A stretch of 64,000 bases of DNA from the NCBI GenBank assembly GCA_947650285.1, contig CANTFL010000137.1, positions 434,001 through 498,000 on the forward strand, read 5' to 3'. This DNA comes from Hyaloperonospora brassicae. Taxonomy: Eukaryota > Oomycota > Peronosporomycetes > Peronosporales > Peronosporaceae. The notes under the pieces were generated by a model. The model searched no databases. It was not told the DNA's origin and was given only the letters and a program-made list of their open reading frames with translations. Position numbers and translations under genes: made by a program. Position 1 is the first letter of the stretch. Each line of letters begins with the position of its first letter. Positions 13,719 to 23,689 of this stretch are shown piece by piece.

Positions 13719-15059
13719 TTTTTTTACCAAAGCGGGTATTCCTGGCGCATATTGACTCGTACAAAAAGCAACAAAGTCGTGCAAATATACGAGACTCCAG
13801 CGTTCCCCGTCCAATGACAGATAAGCTTCTACCAGCAAGCCTGCGCATTTGATCATGACCAATTAAAGTATTCCAGAGATTCCATAACCACGCGATAACA
13901 TTGTATGTTTTTGAAACTGCTGCCGCGGTCTCGCCCAGTAAAGTACAGATTTAATTAGGGGACTGCGACTAGGTAGCCTAACCAAACTTGATTCTCCGTG
14001 AGTTCGACGTCGTGTGCCAAAATTGTTGCACGAGTCTCGTTTAATGCCGTTCGACGTCGTGTGCCAAAATTGTTGCAGGAGTCTGCGAACATTGTTGCAA
14101 GAGTCTCGTTTCATGCCGCGGCTTGTCAACCGCAAGATTGTGCTGAGGTCTGTAGTTTCAACAAAGTCGGTAGCAACGCACTTCTTGATCCTTTAAATCA
14201 CCAGAATGGTTGTTTTATAACGTTGATCGAGCGTGATTGTTTGCGAAGGAGTTGAATACAGCCCACGGATACCTGTGAAGTAACGTCTGAGCGTAGATTA
14301 AAATACTTCGTGCTGCTTGGCTCTGACGAATATTCTTGAAGTCGGTCATGTCACGATGATCTGCTGTGTTTAACTCGTCATTTGCCCTAATGAATGCCAT
14401 TGCCCTCTTGTTCCAGCACAATGATTCCGCGCTGCTGGGTGCTGGCGCCCACACCGACCCCTCTATTTATACCCGATGTAATTAAGTATAAAAACGTACT
14501 CATTCATTAGTTCGGGTGGGTGCCGTAGAACCCGGTTGCGATGAACGTGGAGAATACTTCCGATCTCCAAATTATGTGCAATGAGTAATATGGCGAGTAC
14601 CCAGCGACGTAGCTATACATGTTGATGCTTGGTTGTACCAATCGTTGAAATTACAAATGCGTAATTCTGGACACCGATCCGATTTATCTTTAGCTCAGCA
14701 ACAGGGTAAGGCCTAACTTTTTCGTACTATCTTGCAGTCAAAGTCTCGCCCATGTGATCAACAATCTAAGGGTTATCGGCCCAAGAATATGTGGGCCAGT
14801 AAGCTGCCTGGTCAGATATAATGGAATGGGATAGGCTAGGATATGGCCTCGAAATCTTCAAAAGCCATTCCTCCAGGGTAAAACGGCCAATCGGTGTAGA
14901 GTTCAGACGCGCCAGATCATCATCATACTATCGCTTCCTGCCGTCAATATTTGGTAAAGTTGGTGACAGACACGGAAGGAAAAGTTGGTAAAGTTTAGTC
15001 TCATCACATCGAAAAGTAGATACTTGTCGCCTTGTTGTCGCTTAGGAACACACCTCTGC
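13719..15059. other. Intergenic stretch between solo LTR and element A
   Basis: No protein or RNA gene recognised. The only structure noted is the tandem repeat at 14003-14117. Confidence 0.5.
14003..14117 (+). repeat. 47-bp tandem repeat, about 2.4 copies
   Basis: A unit starting TTCGACGTCGTGTGCC begins at 14003 and again at 14050. A third partial copy of its second half (ATTGTTGCAAGAGTCTCG) follows to about 14117. Confidence 0.8.
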
Positions 15060-15454
15060 TTTAACGGGGTGAGGTCGTTACATAAAAATTGATAAAAAAT
15101 ATTAATTTTTGGGTATTATCTATTCTAGATAAAACTCAAATCAACATTACTCGAAGAGGTGACGTTTTCAGGCTACACGTTACATCAACCAGATTAACCA
15201 TCAATCGCTGTTAGACGCGCGCCGCGCGATGGGTGTTGAGCACAAGTTCCACATAAGAGATGGTAGTTTAATATATTTAGAACAAGTCAAAGATGTTTAG
15301 ATAGGAAAACATAACTATATTAATTGCCAGTTCTACTTTTTCCATCGACAGAAGTCTTCGGGTCCGGCTACTTGCTTGCGCTTCCTCGCAAGTGTACGTC
15401 ACGTCAGGTGCACCTCATCTTGCGTCATGTCGACACAAGGTGTGCCCTGTTACA
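15060..15454 (+). repeat. 5' LTR of element A (type 1)
   Basis: Begins TTTAACGGGGTGAGG (a decayed TGTAACGGGG) and ends CCCTGTTACA. A primer-binding-site-like TGGTGTCA follows two bases after the LTR (15457); it resembles initiator-Met PBS sequences such as TGGTATCAGAGC only in its first half. Confidence 0.8.
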
Positions 15455-15513
15455 CCTGGTGTCACTTTGTAGTCCTTCCAGCGACCCAAACCACCTCATC
15501 CGACAAGAACATA

Positions 15514-16659
15514 ATGGATGAGGAGGAGAGCTTTCACGCCACGCATGAAGGCTTTGACCATTTGGGTGATCTCGAATGGGCCGCGGTAGGGCGAATGAGC
15601 TCTACCGTCGGCGAAACCGCCATTAGCGCCATGTTGGAGTCCCTTGATAGGGACCAACAGCATGCCCATGTAGCCAAGTTCATTCAGAATGAACTTGTCG
15701 TCGAACGCGAAAACGTAGCCTTGCTTCACCAGCAAGGCTCTCAACAGGCCGAGCAGTTGAGAGAACTTGGTGCTCAACAGACTGAGATGTTGAGACAGCA
15801 TCAATTTAATGATGCTGTGAACGGGATGACGACCGCACGTCGTCCTTAAATCTTGAAGGTTGATATCTCCAAGTACAGAGGAGTCGATGAAGACTCCCTG
15901 TTATTATGGTTCGTCGAACTCGATAGAGCCATAAAGGTACGTCGTATCGATGATGAGCAAATGAAACTCACATTTGATCAAATCCACTTGTCAGGACGTG
16001 CCAAAACTTGGGCCTTAGGGCTCGAGAGTAGCGACCCACATGTGTTTAGGTCGCTAGATGACTTCAAGTCCCGGCTCAGACAAACGTTTGAGCCGCCACG
16101 GGCTGAGTTCAGGGCTCGTTCAGAGTTCCTGAAACTCAAGCAGGGTAAGCGTGATGTGCACGCTTACGCACAACATATACGACTCCTTGCGAGTAGTATA
16201 ACTGCTAACCCAGCTCATGAACACACGTTGATTACGGTGTTCATGCAAGGGCTCGCACCAGGGCCCGTCATAGGCCACCTGTTCCGCCTTGAGCTGAATA
16301 CGCTGGAAGATGCGATATCAGCCGCGGAACAGGAAGAATTTAGCATGAGACACGCTCATGCTAGCTCAAACTCTTATCGTCCACTAAGACGACAAGAGTC
16401 CGGAGGTCCAGAACCCATGGACCTCTGTTATGTCGAGAGCGAGAGACCTCGCTCTCAAAACAACAAGCGATTGAAGAAATGCACTTGCTGCCAGAAGTTA
16501 GGACACTACGCTTACGAGTGTAGTGCCCCTCGCCCAGTTCCAAATAATACTGAGCGAAATGGTCGACCATTTGCCAAGAAGGGCAATGGGCGTGGGTCCA
16601 GCGCTGTTGAGAAACCGCAACAGCGGAATGGACCATCAAAAAATGATCGGGGTCAGTAG
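15514..16659 (+). pseudogene. Gag of element A, one in-frame stop
   Basis: The ATG at 15514 opens a frame that runs to TAG at 16657, broken once by TAA at 15847-15849. The N-terminal part has a Gln-rich, probably coiled segment (HQQGSQQAEQLRELGAQQTE). The middle is a retrotransposon gag domain with hydrophobic alpha-helical sequence. Near the C-terminus is a CX2CX4HX4C zinc knuckle (CTCCQKLGHYAYEC) with a basic tail, as expected for RNA packaging. Element D reads GAA at the position of the TAA, so the stop is derived. Element B has the same stop. Confidence 0.85.
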
Positions 16660-19600
16660 GTGCGAAGCGCCCTACTGATCCAGCAACCTCAAGAGAATTT
16701 GCAAATCTTTTGACGAAAGTTGCTCTAGACACACAGTCAGTGTGTGTCTCTGCACCTGGTGATAGGATATTACCCATCACCTTGAAGTTAGAAGTGACAA
16801 AAGATATGTCACTTCGTGGTCTGGCTGACTGTGGGGCGTCGAACAACTTTGTTCGACGCCAGTCACTAGAGGGTCGTAGGCTCAAGTTCGTTGAGCGCGA
16901 CATTCCCCTCGCGAGGATGACGGTGCGCCTTGCTACAGGCGCATCGATTACCGTAAAGAAACGTGTAGTGGGGATACACTACACACTAGAGAGCGAACAG
17001 TACGATGATGATTTCATCGTACTGGATCTGGATGAAAAATTTGATGTCATCCTGGGATTGCCTTGGCTCAGAAGGTACGAGCCAAGAGTGAGCTTGCAGC
17101 ATCGATCCGTGAAGACGCCTGCCGCTTGTTCATCAGATGGCCATCTGATGAACGTCATGGAGCGTCCACAAGCGTGTGGATGTACTGCAGGTGAGTGCGA
17201 TGGCCTCAGTTGCGGTACGGTCGTTAGCACGACTGCACAAGACCTCAGTGTAGATGATCACAACACTGCGGAGCAAGCTCCCGGTGACTGTACAGATGTA
17301 CAGGCAGCACCGAAGGTCGACCACTCGAACAAGTCGAGTAGACCGGGACATGGATGTATGCCTAGCGGACAACATCCTAGACAGAAGAAACCTGTTGCCA
17401 TCAGGGGTCAACACGGTCATCCCAGGTCGACTGTAGAGTCTACCGAAAAGGACCAGTCCCTGAATGTGGTTGCACAGCCACAGTCAAAGGACGTGGAGGA
17501 AATAAGTCCCACATTCAAGAGGAAGGATTGCCTCTTGAGGTACGTGTTGAGAGAACAGGCTCTCAACAAGATTTGGAAACAAGTTCTCAGGAAGAAACTG
17601 AGACGTTGAACGTCTTGGTCAATGACGGATCAAGCATAGGCGCTTATACGCTGTATCTGATTGTGCCTCCGAAGTTAACTTCGGAGATAACTCAGTTGCC
17701 AATGCTGGAACCAAAACAGTTCTTGCGCGATCTTCGTAATGGCAAAGTCAAGCAGATTTGCATACTCGTCGCGAAGGACGAGTATATGGCCGATATTCGG
17801 TCGGCATCAGTATTTGCTAAGAACGAACGGGTTCTATGCAGCTCATCGATGGACGAAAGTGTCCTCGATGAGAAGACTCAGATTGAGCGTTACACGTCTC
17901 AATCCTGTAAGTCTCTCCAGGCAAATCCTTTGTATAAGGATTTGATCGAATTCGAGAACTTATTCCTGAATCCGTACCATGCGAGTTGCCTAAGGACAAA
18001 GTCACTCGACACTAGATTGAGCTCAAGCCGGGCACGAAGTACTGTGTCATGAAGCAGTTGCCACTGCCTCGAGAACAAGTACTAGCGATCGACAAGTTCT
18101 TTGCCGATCGCTTAGCAGCGGGCCAAGTGAGGGAATCGACATCCCATCACAGCTCTCCGACCCTTTGTGTGCGAAAGGCCACAGGAGGATGGCGGATAGT
18201 GCACGCATTCAACAAATTTAATGCTGCAACGGTACCGGCTCAGACGCCAATACCGAGGAAGGACGTGATCATAGATGGTATGTCAAAGATTACCATTTTT
18301 TCGTCCATGGATCTGATGGATGGATTCTATCAGATCCTCATGCGTGAACGGAACATCCCGTTCACGGCAGTAAGTACCCCCAGCGGTATGTTGTGGGAGT
18401 GGCTAGTGATGTCACAAGGTCTGAGTAACGCCCCTGCAACGTTCAACAGATGTGTGACAAATCTGTTGAGACCGGTGTGAGACTTCGCACCGAGTTACTT
18501 CGACGATGTGTCGTCCATAGTCGGGCTATGTGCGTAAGACGGACGTGGAAGTTCACAGAACTCACGTTCGTCAGGGTCTTCAACTTATGCGTAAGCATAA
18601 GCTGTACGCCAATCTTAAGAAGGGTATCTTCGCGGCTAGCGAAATACCACTTCTTGGGTGCGTGCATCTTGGGTAAACACGGCGTACTCCCTGGTCCCGA
18701 AAAGATCAAGGCGATCACCGACTGACCCGTGCCAGTCGATGTCAAGGGACTTCGAAAGTTCTTTGAGCTATCGGCGTACTTGCACAAGTACTCAGGCAAC
18801 TACGCCGAGATGACCGTGCATCTTTCTCGGTTACTCAAGAAAAATGTCAAGTGGTCATAAAACGCTGAGTGCCAGCGTTCCTTTAAAGGTATCAAGCAGA
18901 GATTGATGCAATCGCCCACACTGGAGATTGCAGATCAGGACGGACCATTCCTTGTGTCTGTGATGCCAGCGATTTTGCGATCGGCTGCGCGTTGATGCAA
19001 TTTGACACAGACGGCGCAGAGCGCGTCATCTGCTATCAATCGCGTCAGCTGCAAGCAGATGAGCGTAATTTTCCAGTTCATTAGAATTAACTCCTTGCCA
19101 TAAAGTACGCACTGACCAAGTTCCGCGTCTATCTCCTGGGAGATAGACCGTTCATCGTCTATACGGACCATGCGTCACTACGAACGGCCGTAAACAGTCC
19201 CCACCTCTCGCAACAAATGGCGAGGTGGCTGTCTTTATTCGCGGATAAGACTTCTCCGTGGCGTATAAACCAGGACGACTTAACGTTGCCGCTGATGCGC
19301 TACCGCGCCGGCCCGATTTCGAGCCAACACCACGCGTCAATAGTGAGGCCTTGTCCACTGTTGCGGCAATTTCAGTCAGTGTGCCGTCGTCGCCTTTACT
19401 CGACGACGTGCGAAAGGCATACGCAGAGGATACGAATCTCCTTCGTTTGATGATTCACCTTGCATATTCATCCCGAAAATCCTTGTCGGATTTGACGGCT
19501 CGATACCGTTCCTCGTTGAATCCGTATACGACTCGCAATGGCCTGCTGTACAACACAGCAGTTACCGACGACACACCTCGTGTCGTCGGTCCCACCCATA

Positions 19601-20280
19601 ACAAGTTGCGATTGCGCATCATGTTCGAATGTCACGATGCCCCTCAAGCGGGCATCGTGGTCGGAAAAAGACTTACCTTACGGTGAGCCGTGACTTTTAC
19701 TGGCCCCGCCAGTATTAGTATGTGCGCAAGTACATTCGTGCTTGCGATGTTTGTCAATGCGTGAAGCCTAGTCCTTCTTCTCTTGCACCTCTACAGCCTC
19801 TTTCTGTCCCGGAAGAGTGCTGGCAGTCCGTTTCAATGGACTTCGTCTTCGGGTTCCCCGAAGACGCTCACAAAAATAATGGCATTCTTGTGTTCGTTGA
19901 TCGGTTCAGCAAGATGGTGCATCTTGCTGCGGTATCCAAGTCAATCACGACTCAGGGCTGTGCTCGTGTGTTTCTCGACACGGTCTTTCGACTTCACGGG
20001 TTACCCCGTGAATTCCTATCCGACCGTGACCCTCGGTCCACGGCGTAGTTTTGGCAATCCGTGTTCCATTCTCTTGGAACACGGTTGAAGATTTCAATCT
20101 CTGATCATCCTGAAACGGATGGTCAGACAGAACGTGCAAATAGTTTCCTCAGAGAAATTCTTCGAGCATACGTCCACTCGTTCTCGAGTTGGAGTTAGTT
20201 CTTGCCGATGGTTGAATTTGCCATCAATATTTCCGTGCATGCGTCCACAACGCATACACCGTTCTGCGTGAATGTCTTAC
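15546..20280 (+). repeat. Left arm of inverted repeat IR2 (inside element A)
   Basis: Base i pairs with 49031-i on the minus strand over about 4.7 kb without length change and with few substitutions. Upstream of about 15545 and downstream of about 20280 the two elements drop abruptly to clearly lower similarity, although both are still gag or integrase. Confidence 0.93.
16650..16681 (+). promoter_or_regulatory. Hairpin across the gag stop codon
   Basis: GGGTCAGTAGG (16650-16660) pairs with CCTACTGATCC (16671-16681) with one G-U pair. After a bulged T, GCG pairs with CGC around an AAG loop. The gag stop TAG (16657-16659) lies in the 5' strand of the stem. The pol frame, at -1 to gag, reads through the hairpin. 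A hairpin of the same shape with another loop and changed pairs occurs in elements C and D. A role in recoding or reinitiation is inferred. Confidence 0.6.
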
Positions 20281-21511
20281 GCCACCTACGTATTCCTGCC
20301 CTTAAACAGAGTGACGCTGGGTCAAGGGGGGCTCGCTCGAGAAAAAAATGTTTAGGCTCTGGCTCATCACGTATCATTGCACATGCCGATACATTTGATA
20401 TCGATGTCGATAATGTCGACATTAACGCAGTCGTCCATAGCAGTAGCGATGACGATGCTGCTATTTGGGACAATGATGACGATGCTAGAATATTTAGCAC
20501 CGTCAACGACAATACCAACGAGGAAGTGGACAACCTCACTGAAGAAGAGAAAACCTTCTAGCAGTGCGCACGAAACGCACTAAAAGACACAACAACGAGT
20601 AAGCAGAGAACTTCCTGCTGACTAGAGAGGCGGTAGTCCGTTTTGTCCAGAACTCTTTCGCAAATGCGGTGGATAGCCAAAAAAGGAACGCAGACAGGAA
20701 TGGAAGAGCAAATGTTTCAATATTTGAGATAAATGACCTAGTGTTACTGTCTACGGTAAACTTACCTGGACATAAAGTCACTAGTGTCGGCAGTAGTAAA
20801 CAACTGCCGAAATACATTGGGCCATTTCGTGTGTCGCACCTCAAAGGAAATGCATACACGATTGAGTTGCCTCGCAGGATGCGCACGCATCCTACGTTTT
20901 ATGTTGGTCGTCTCCTCCGGTACTATCAGAACGAGGCCTCTTGCGAGAACGAAGACAGCCGGCACGCTCAAGAGCTCCCAACAGATTTTTATGATCACGG
21001 ACCAAACCCTCAAGCTGGTCCTTCAGCGACGCGATCTCGCGACAGGCCACCTCTAGCTCGTCGCGCAAATGATGCTTCTCGAGTTCGCTCTCGAGTTGAA
21101 AGAACTCGAAATCCGATAGGTTTTCTCCCGATCAGTACGGCGATGTCGTACGGTCGCCAGCAAGTCGTGCAGACGATCGTATTCGTAATCGACGTCCGCT
21201 CTCAACTCGGTCAGGTAACGCTCATGGTTAACCAAAGTCTCTTGCATGCCCGGCGATTGAGCCGGACCTTGTCTTTCCACCGCCACCGGAACCATTTGTG
21301 GATTCTCATGGTGGCTGAAGCTTTCACGCAGCGCGTATCTTGAGCCACCGCGTGAAGAACGGGGGAGTGGACAAGTTACCTTGTCCGCTGGCGTGGTTAT
21401 TCACCATCGTACGACAGCTGGGAGCTTCGATCCCAGCTGATGGATGACGTTAAAGGTCTCGTCCACACGTATGACGAGACTCATCCGATAGGTCCGAGGG
21501 CCCATCGGTAA
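16662..21511 (+). pseudogene. Pol polyprotein of element A: protease, RT, RNase H, integrase, chromodomain
   Basis: Aspartic protease: LADCGASNNF (DCG in place of DSG/DTG) near 16824. Reverse transcriptase: from about 18049, with YFDD at 18496-18507. RNase H: about 18930-19320 (DHASLRT near 19168). Integrase: CDVCQC zinc-binding cysteines near 19743, then D (SMDFVFGFP), D (FLSDRDPR) and E (TDGQTERAN), the DDE triad. C-terminal RMRTHPTFYVG near 20880. Chromodomain: about 21290-21505 (SYLVRWRGYSPSYDSWE), ending in TAA at 21509. Breaks include TGA in the RT just before the catalytic loop (18478), a one-base deletion just after it, a frame change near 17960, stops in integrase (20046 and 20198) and a stop plus frame change in the chromodomain. 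RT and integrase breaks up to 20280 are shared with element B. Confidence 0.88.
20892..21247 (-). pseudogene. Antisense coiled-coil frame in element A
   Basis: Read against pol, an ATG at 21247 opens a charged helical sequence (YLTELRADVDYEYDRLHD), then a frame change near 21120, then FFQLESELEKHHLRDELEV and EIASLKDQLEGL, ending at a TAG at 20892-20894. Leucines fall in heptad spacing. Element B has a matching antisense frame at the same place (ELATARGEIFRL, ERERRNLIEVLK). It overlaps the sense linker between integrase and chromodomain. Function unknown. It could be a by-product of sense codon use, but the sense frame in B is closed here while the antisense is open. Confidence 0.5.
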
Positions 21512-21572
21512 ACACGCACTTTTGGATCTTGTAGACGGATTGCAAGTTTGCAATCGCGTCCCGCATCTCAGC

Positions 21573-22485
21573 CTAGATGTGTGCCCTTCGCCAGTGCGAA
21601 TCAAGGGAATACACATCCCTCTGTGCACGTTGCGAGTCGTCAGCACAGCTCGCACAGGGGCCTCCCCAAGTGAGGCAAGGAGTGCCTGCCTCACTCGACA
21701 TACGATGCAGACGGTACCTTGCACCGGTTGGCTTTCTCTTTTTAAGCTTGATGCGTACCGCTTCAATTTTTTGAAGCCATCCTTCTCGTCCAAAATTTAG
21801 TACGTTTTGGACGAACGCGTTCCACGCCGCCAAAAGAAAGACCTTGTCACGCTTTTGGTTGCCATTGTACCATCGGTGCTAAAAGAAAGAATCGAGATAC
21901 AAGCCTTCTTCAGCGCGAAAGTTCTTCGCGCTGGAACTCAAGGCGTGAAGCTCACTCGCATTAAATAATGCAATTGGATGATGTTGACTTGTCTCGTGAG
22001 ACAAGCTATTGATGAGCCGCTCAGAAAAACGCCACGGCTTAAGCTCATCACGCTTCGAAGTGTTACCTTTGACGGAACCACGGTTATCAGTATGGTGACG
22101 GCTCGCACCATCGTCAACGCGCTCGTGCGAAGGCGCACGAGTTGATCGTGGTGATGAGTAGTCCATCTCATCACCGAATTCATTATCACTGCCGAACAGA
22201 CTGTGACGCATGTCGCGAGTCCGTACGTTCGGAACGTCTCTTGATGGACGAGGCACCGCAGGTGAACGCGATGCCTTATAAAGGCTTTTCCGAGTCAGAC
22301 ACATTTGACTCGCCAGAGTAGCTGACCCCTAACTCGGGGTCACTGTGTGTATGAGGTGCGAGACCACATGCGCCTGCAGCAACACCTGCTGCAGGCTGAG
22401 AACGAGCAGCAGACGACGAGTCTTCCGCCGCAGAGGTGGGCGCAGCAACAGTCTGTGTCGTCTTTGGGTCACCCCGCATAGACAT
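21573..22485 (-). pseudogene. Antisense Ser-rich/Cys-rich ORF in element A
   Basis: A convergent antisense frame lies between chromodomain and 3' LTR. ATG at 22485; the first part is Ala/Ser-rich and contains YSGES. The second part (22304-21879) has MRHSLFGSDNE. The last part (21833-21573) has CLTWGGPCASC, a CX6CX2C motif, followed by a basic tail. Parts two and three are in one frame and part one is in another, so there is at least one frameshift or an unseen intron. Element B carries all three landmarks in the same order. I do not recognise the family; a small metal-binding nucleic-acid protein is possible. Confidence 0.55.
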
Positions 22486-22614
22486 GTTAACTATGCGAGG
22501 AAAAGTCAGAATGAACGGATCTGACCAACAAGTGCTTACCGTCCCATTGACATCCGACGGGTGGCCACATAGTTTCGATAGTCACACGGTGACTATCAGT
22601 TAAAGGAGGGGTTA

Positions 22615-23051
22615 TGTAAAAGGGTGCCCGTTACATGAAATTGTCTTTAAGAAGAAATTGACACTAAGGAATATTACGTTGAATATTCCTATAACAATAT
22701 CACAGGCATGGTGATATTGTTGGAATGACCGAAGGGTCTACTCATTGGTTGATATCGTGATGATATCAACCCACCAATCTCTGCTAGACGCGCGCAATGG
22801 GTGGTGAGTAGACGTCATCATACACTTAGTTAGATCAATATAATTAAGTCAAGACAAACAGAGATACAAGAGTTATAGAACTTAATTATAGTAATAACAG
22901 TTTTACTTTTCTACGACCAGAGTCTTTCACCTTAGTCGTTCTATCTTCCTCTGTGTGGTTCTACACCTAGCTGGGCACTGACTATCACTACAGTCAGTGA
23001 TAGTAAACTCCTTCTGGTTGACCAGTACGTAGTCGTCGGTGCCCCGTTATA
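22615..23051 (+). repeat. 3' LTR of element A (type 2)
   Basis: Starts TGTAAAAGGGTGCCCGTTACATGAA after a polypurine tract and ends CCCCGTTATA. It shares the GACGCGCGCAATGGGTGG core with type 1 LTRs, but its hairpin blocks (CAATATCAC/GTGATATTG; ACTATCACT/AGTGATAGT) and tail (GTAGTCGTCGGTGCCC) match the solo LTR at 61604-62035 instead. Confidence 0.8.
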
Positions 23052-23689
23052 TTATGGGTGTAAATGAGAACGTCAGACGAATGATGGCATTAGTGGGCCC
23101 TAGGTAGGACAAGAGGAATAACATATCAGTGTATGAGCAAAAGCAAGACATTGTACGAGACTTAATAAATAAGCGTCCATTCGCAGAACGCTAGACATAG
23201 TCTATCCGTGCATACTAAGTTCACGTCATTATATAAGCACTCGAGCAATTTCCGATACGTCTCAGCCACGAAGTGCACCTCCAACGCTATGGGTAAGAAT
23301 ATTGTCTTATTGGACAGAATAAATCTGACTTTGCGATATAATTGGCAAATGAAGAAGCAGAAGAGATCACCATCAAGTAGAAGATAAAAACAGACACATA
23401 AAGTGCCACTTCAACAATCGGTTCGATTTAGAAAGAATCGACTCAGTTGATATTATCGTGGTGCTTCTACAAACGAGTAGCAGCCGAATGCATGTGTAAG
23501 TTTTATACAAGACTAATATAATTTCCGATTTATCTCTTGAATACTACTTGTCTCCACCGCTATTATACCTCTTTCGATTATAGGCTCAAGTACGGAAAAG
23601 TAAAACACTATTCTCAATATAGAAAATTATTTCGTGTTGGATTCTGACACTCAAATGAAGCCCGCGAAGAAAGGTTTGCTGAAGCACCT
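23052..23689. other. Short stretch between element A and Copia remnant
   Basis: AT-rich. I see no gene or repeat in it. Confidence 0.4.

Larger units (their letters stand above)
15060..23051 (+). mobile_element. Ty3/Gypsy chromodomain retrotransposon, element A (defective, mosaic)
   Basis: Order: 5' LTR, gag with zinc knuckle, protease, reverse transcriptase, RNase H, integrase, chromodomain, antisense frames, polypurine tract (AAAGGAGGGG, before 22615), 3' LTR. That is the order of a Ty3/Gypsy chromovirus. The coding region has several stops and frameshifts, so it is not autonomous. The two LTRs belong to different types: the 5' one resembles those of B and D, the 3' one resembles the solo LTR at 61604-62035. 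No matching target-site duplication is seen at its ends. It is therefore probably a recombinant of two related elements. Confidence 0.9.

Noticed and set aside
16638..16644. A-AAA-AAT heptamer in gag of A as a -1 frameshift site
   Set aside because: A -1 shift there runs at once into TGA (16644-16646), so it cannot feed the pol frame.
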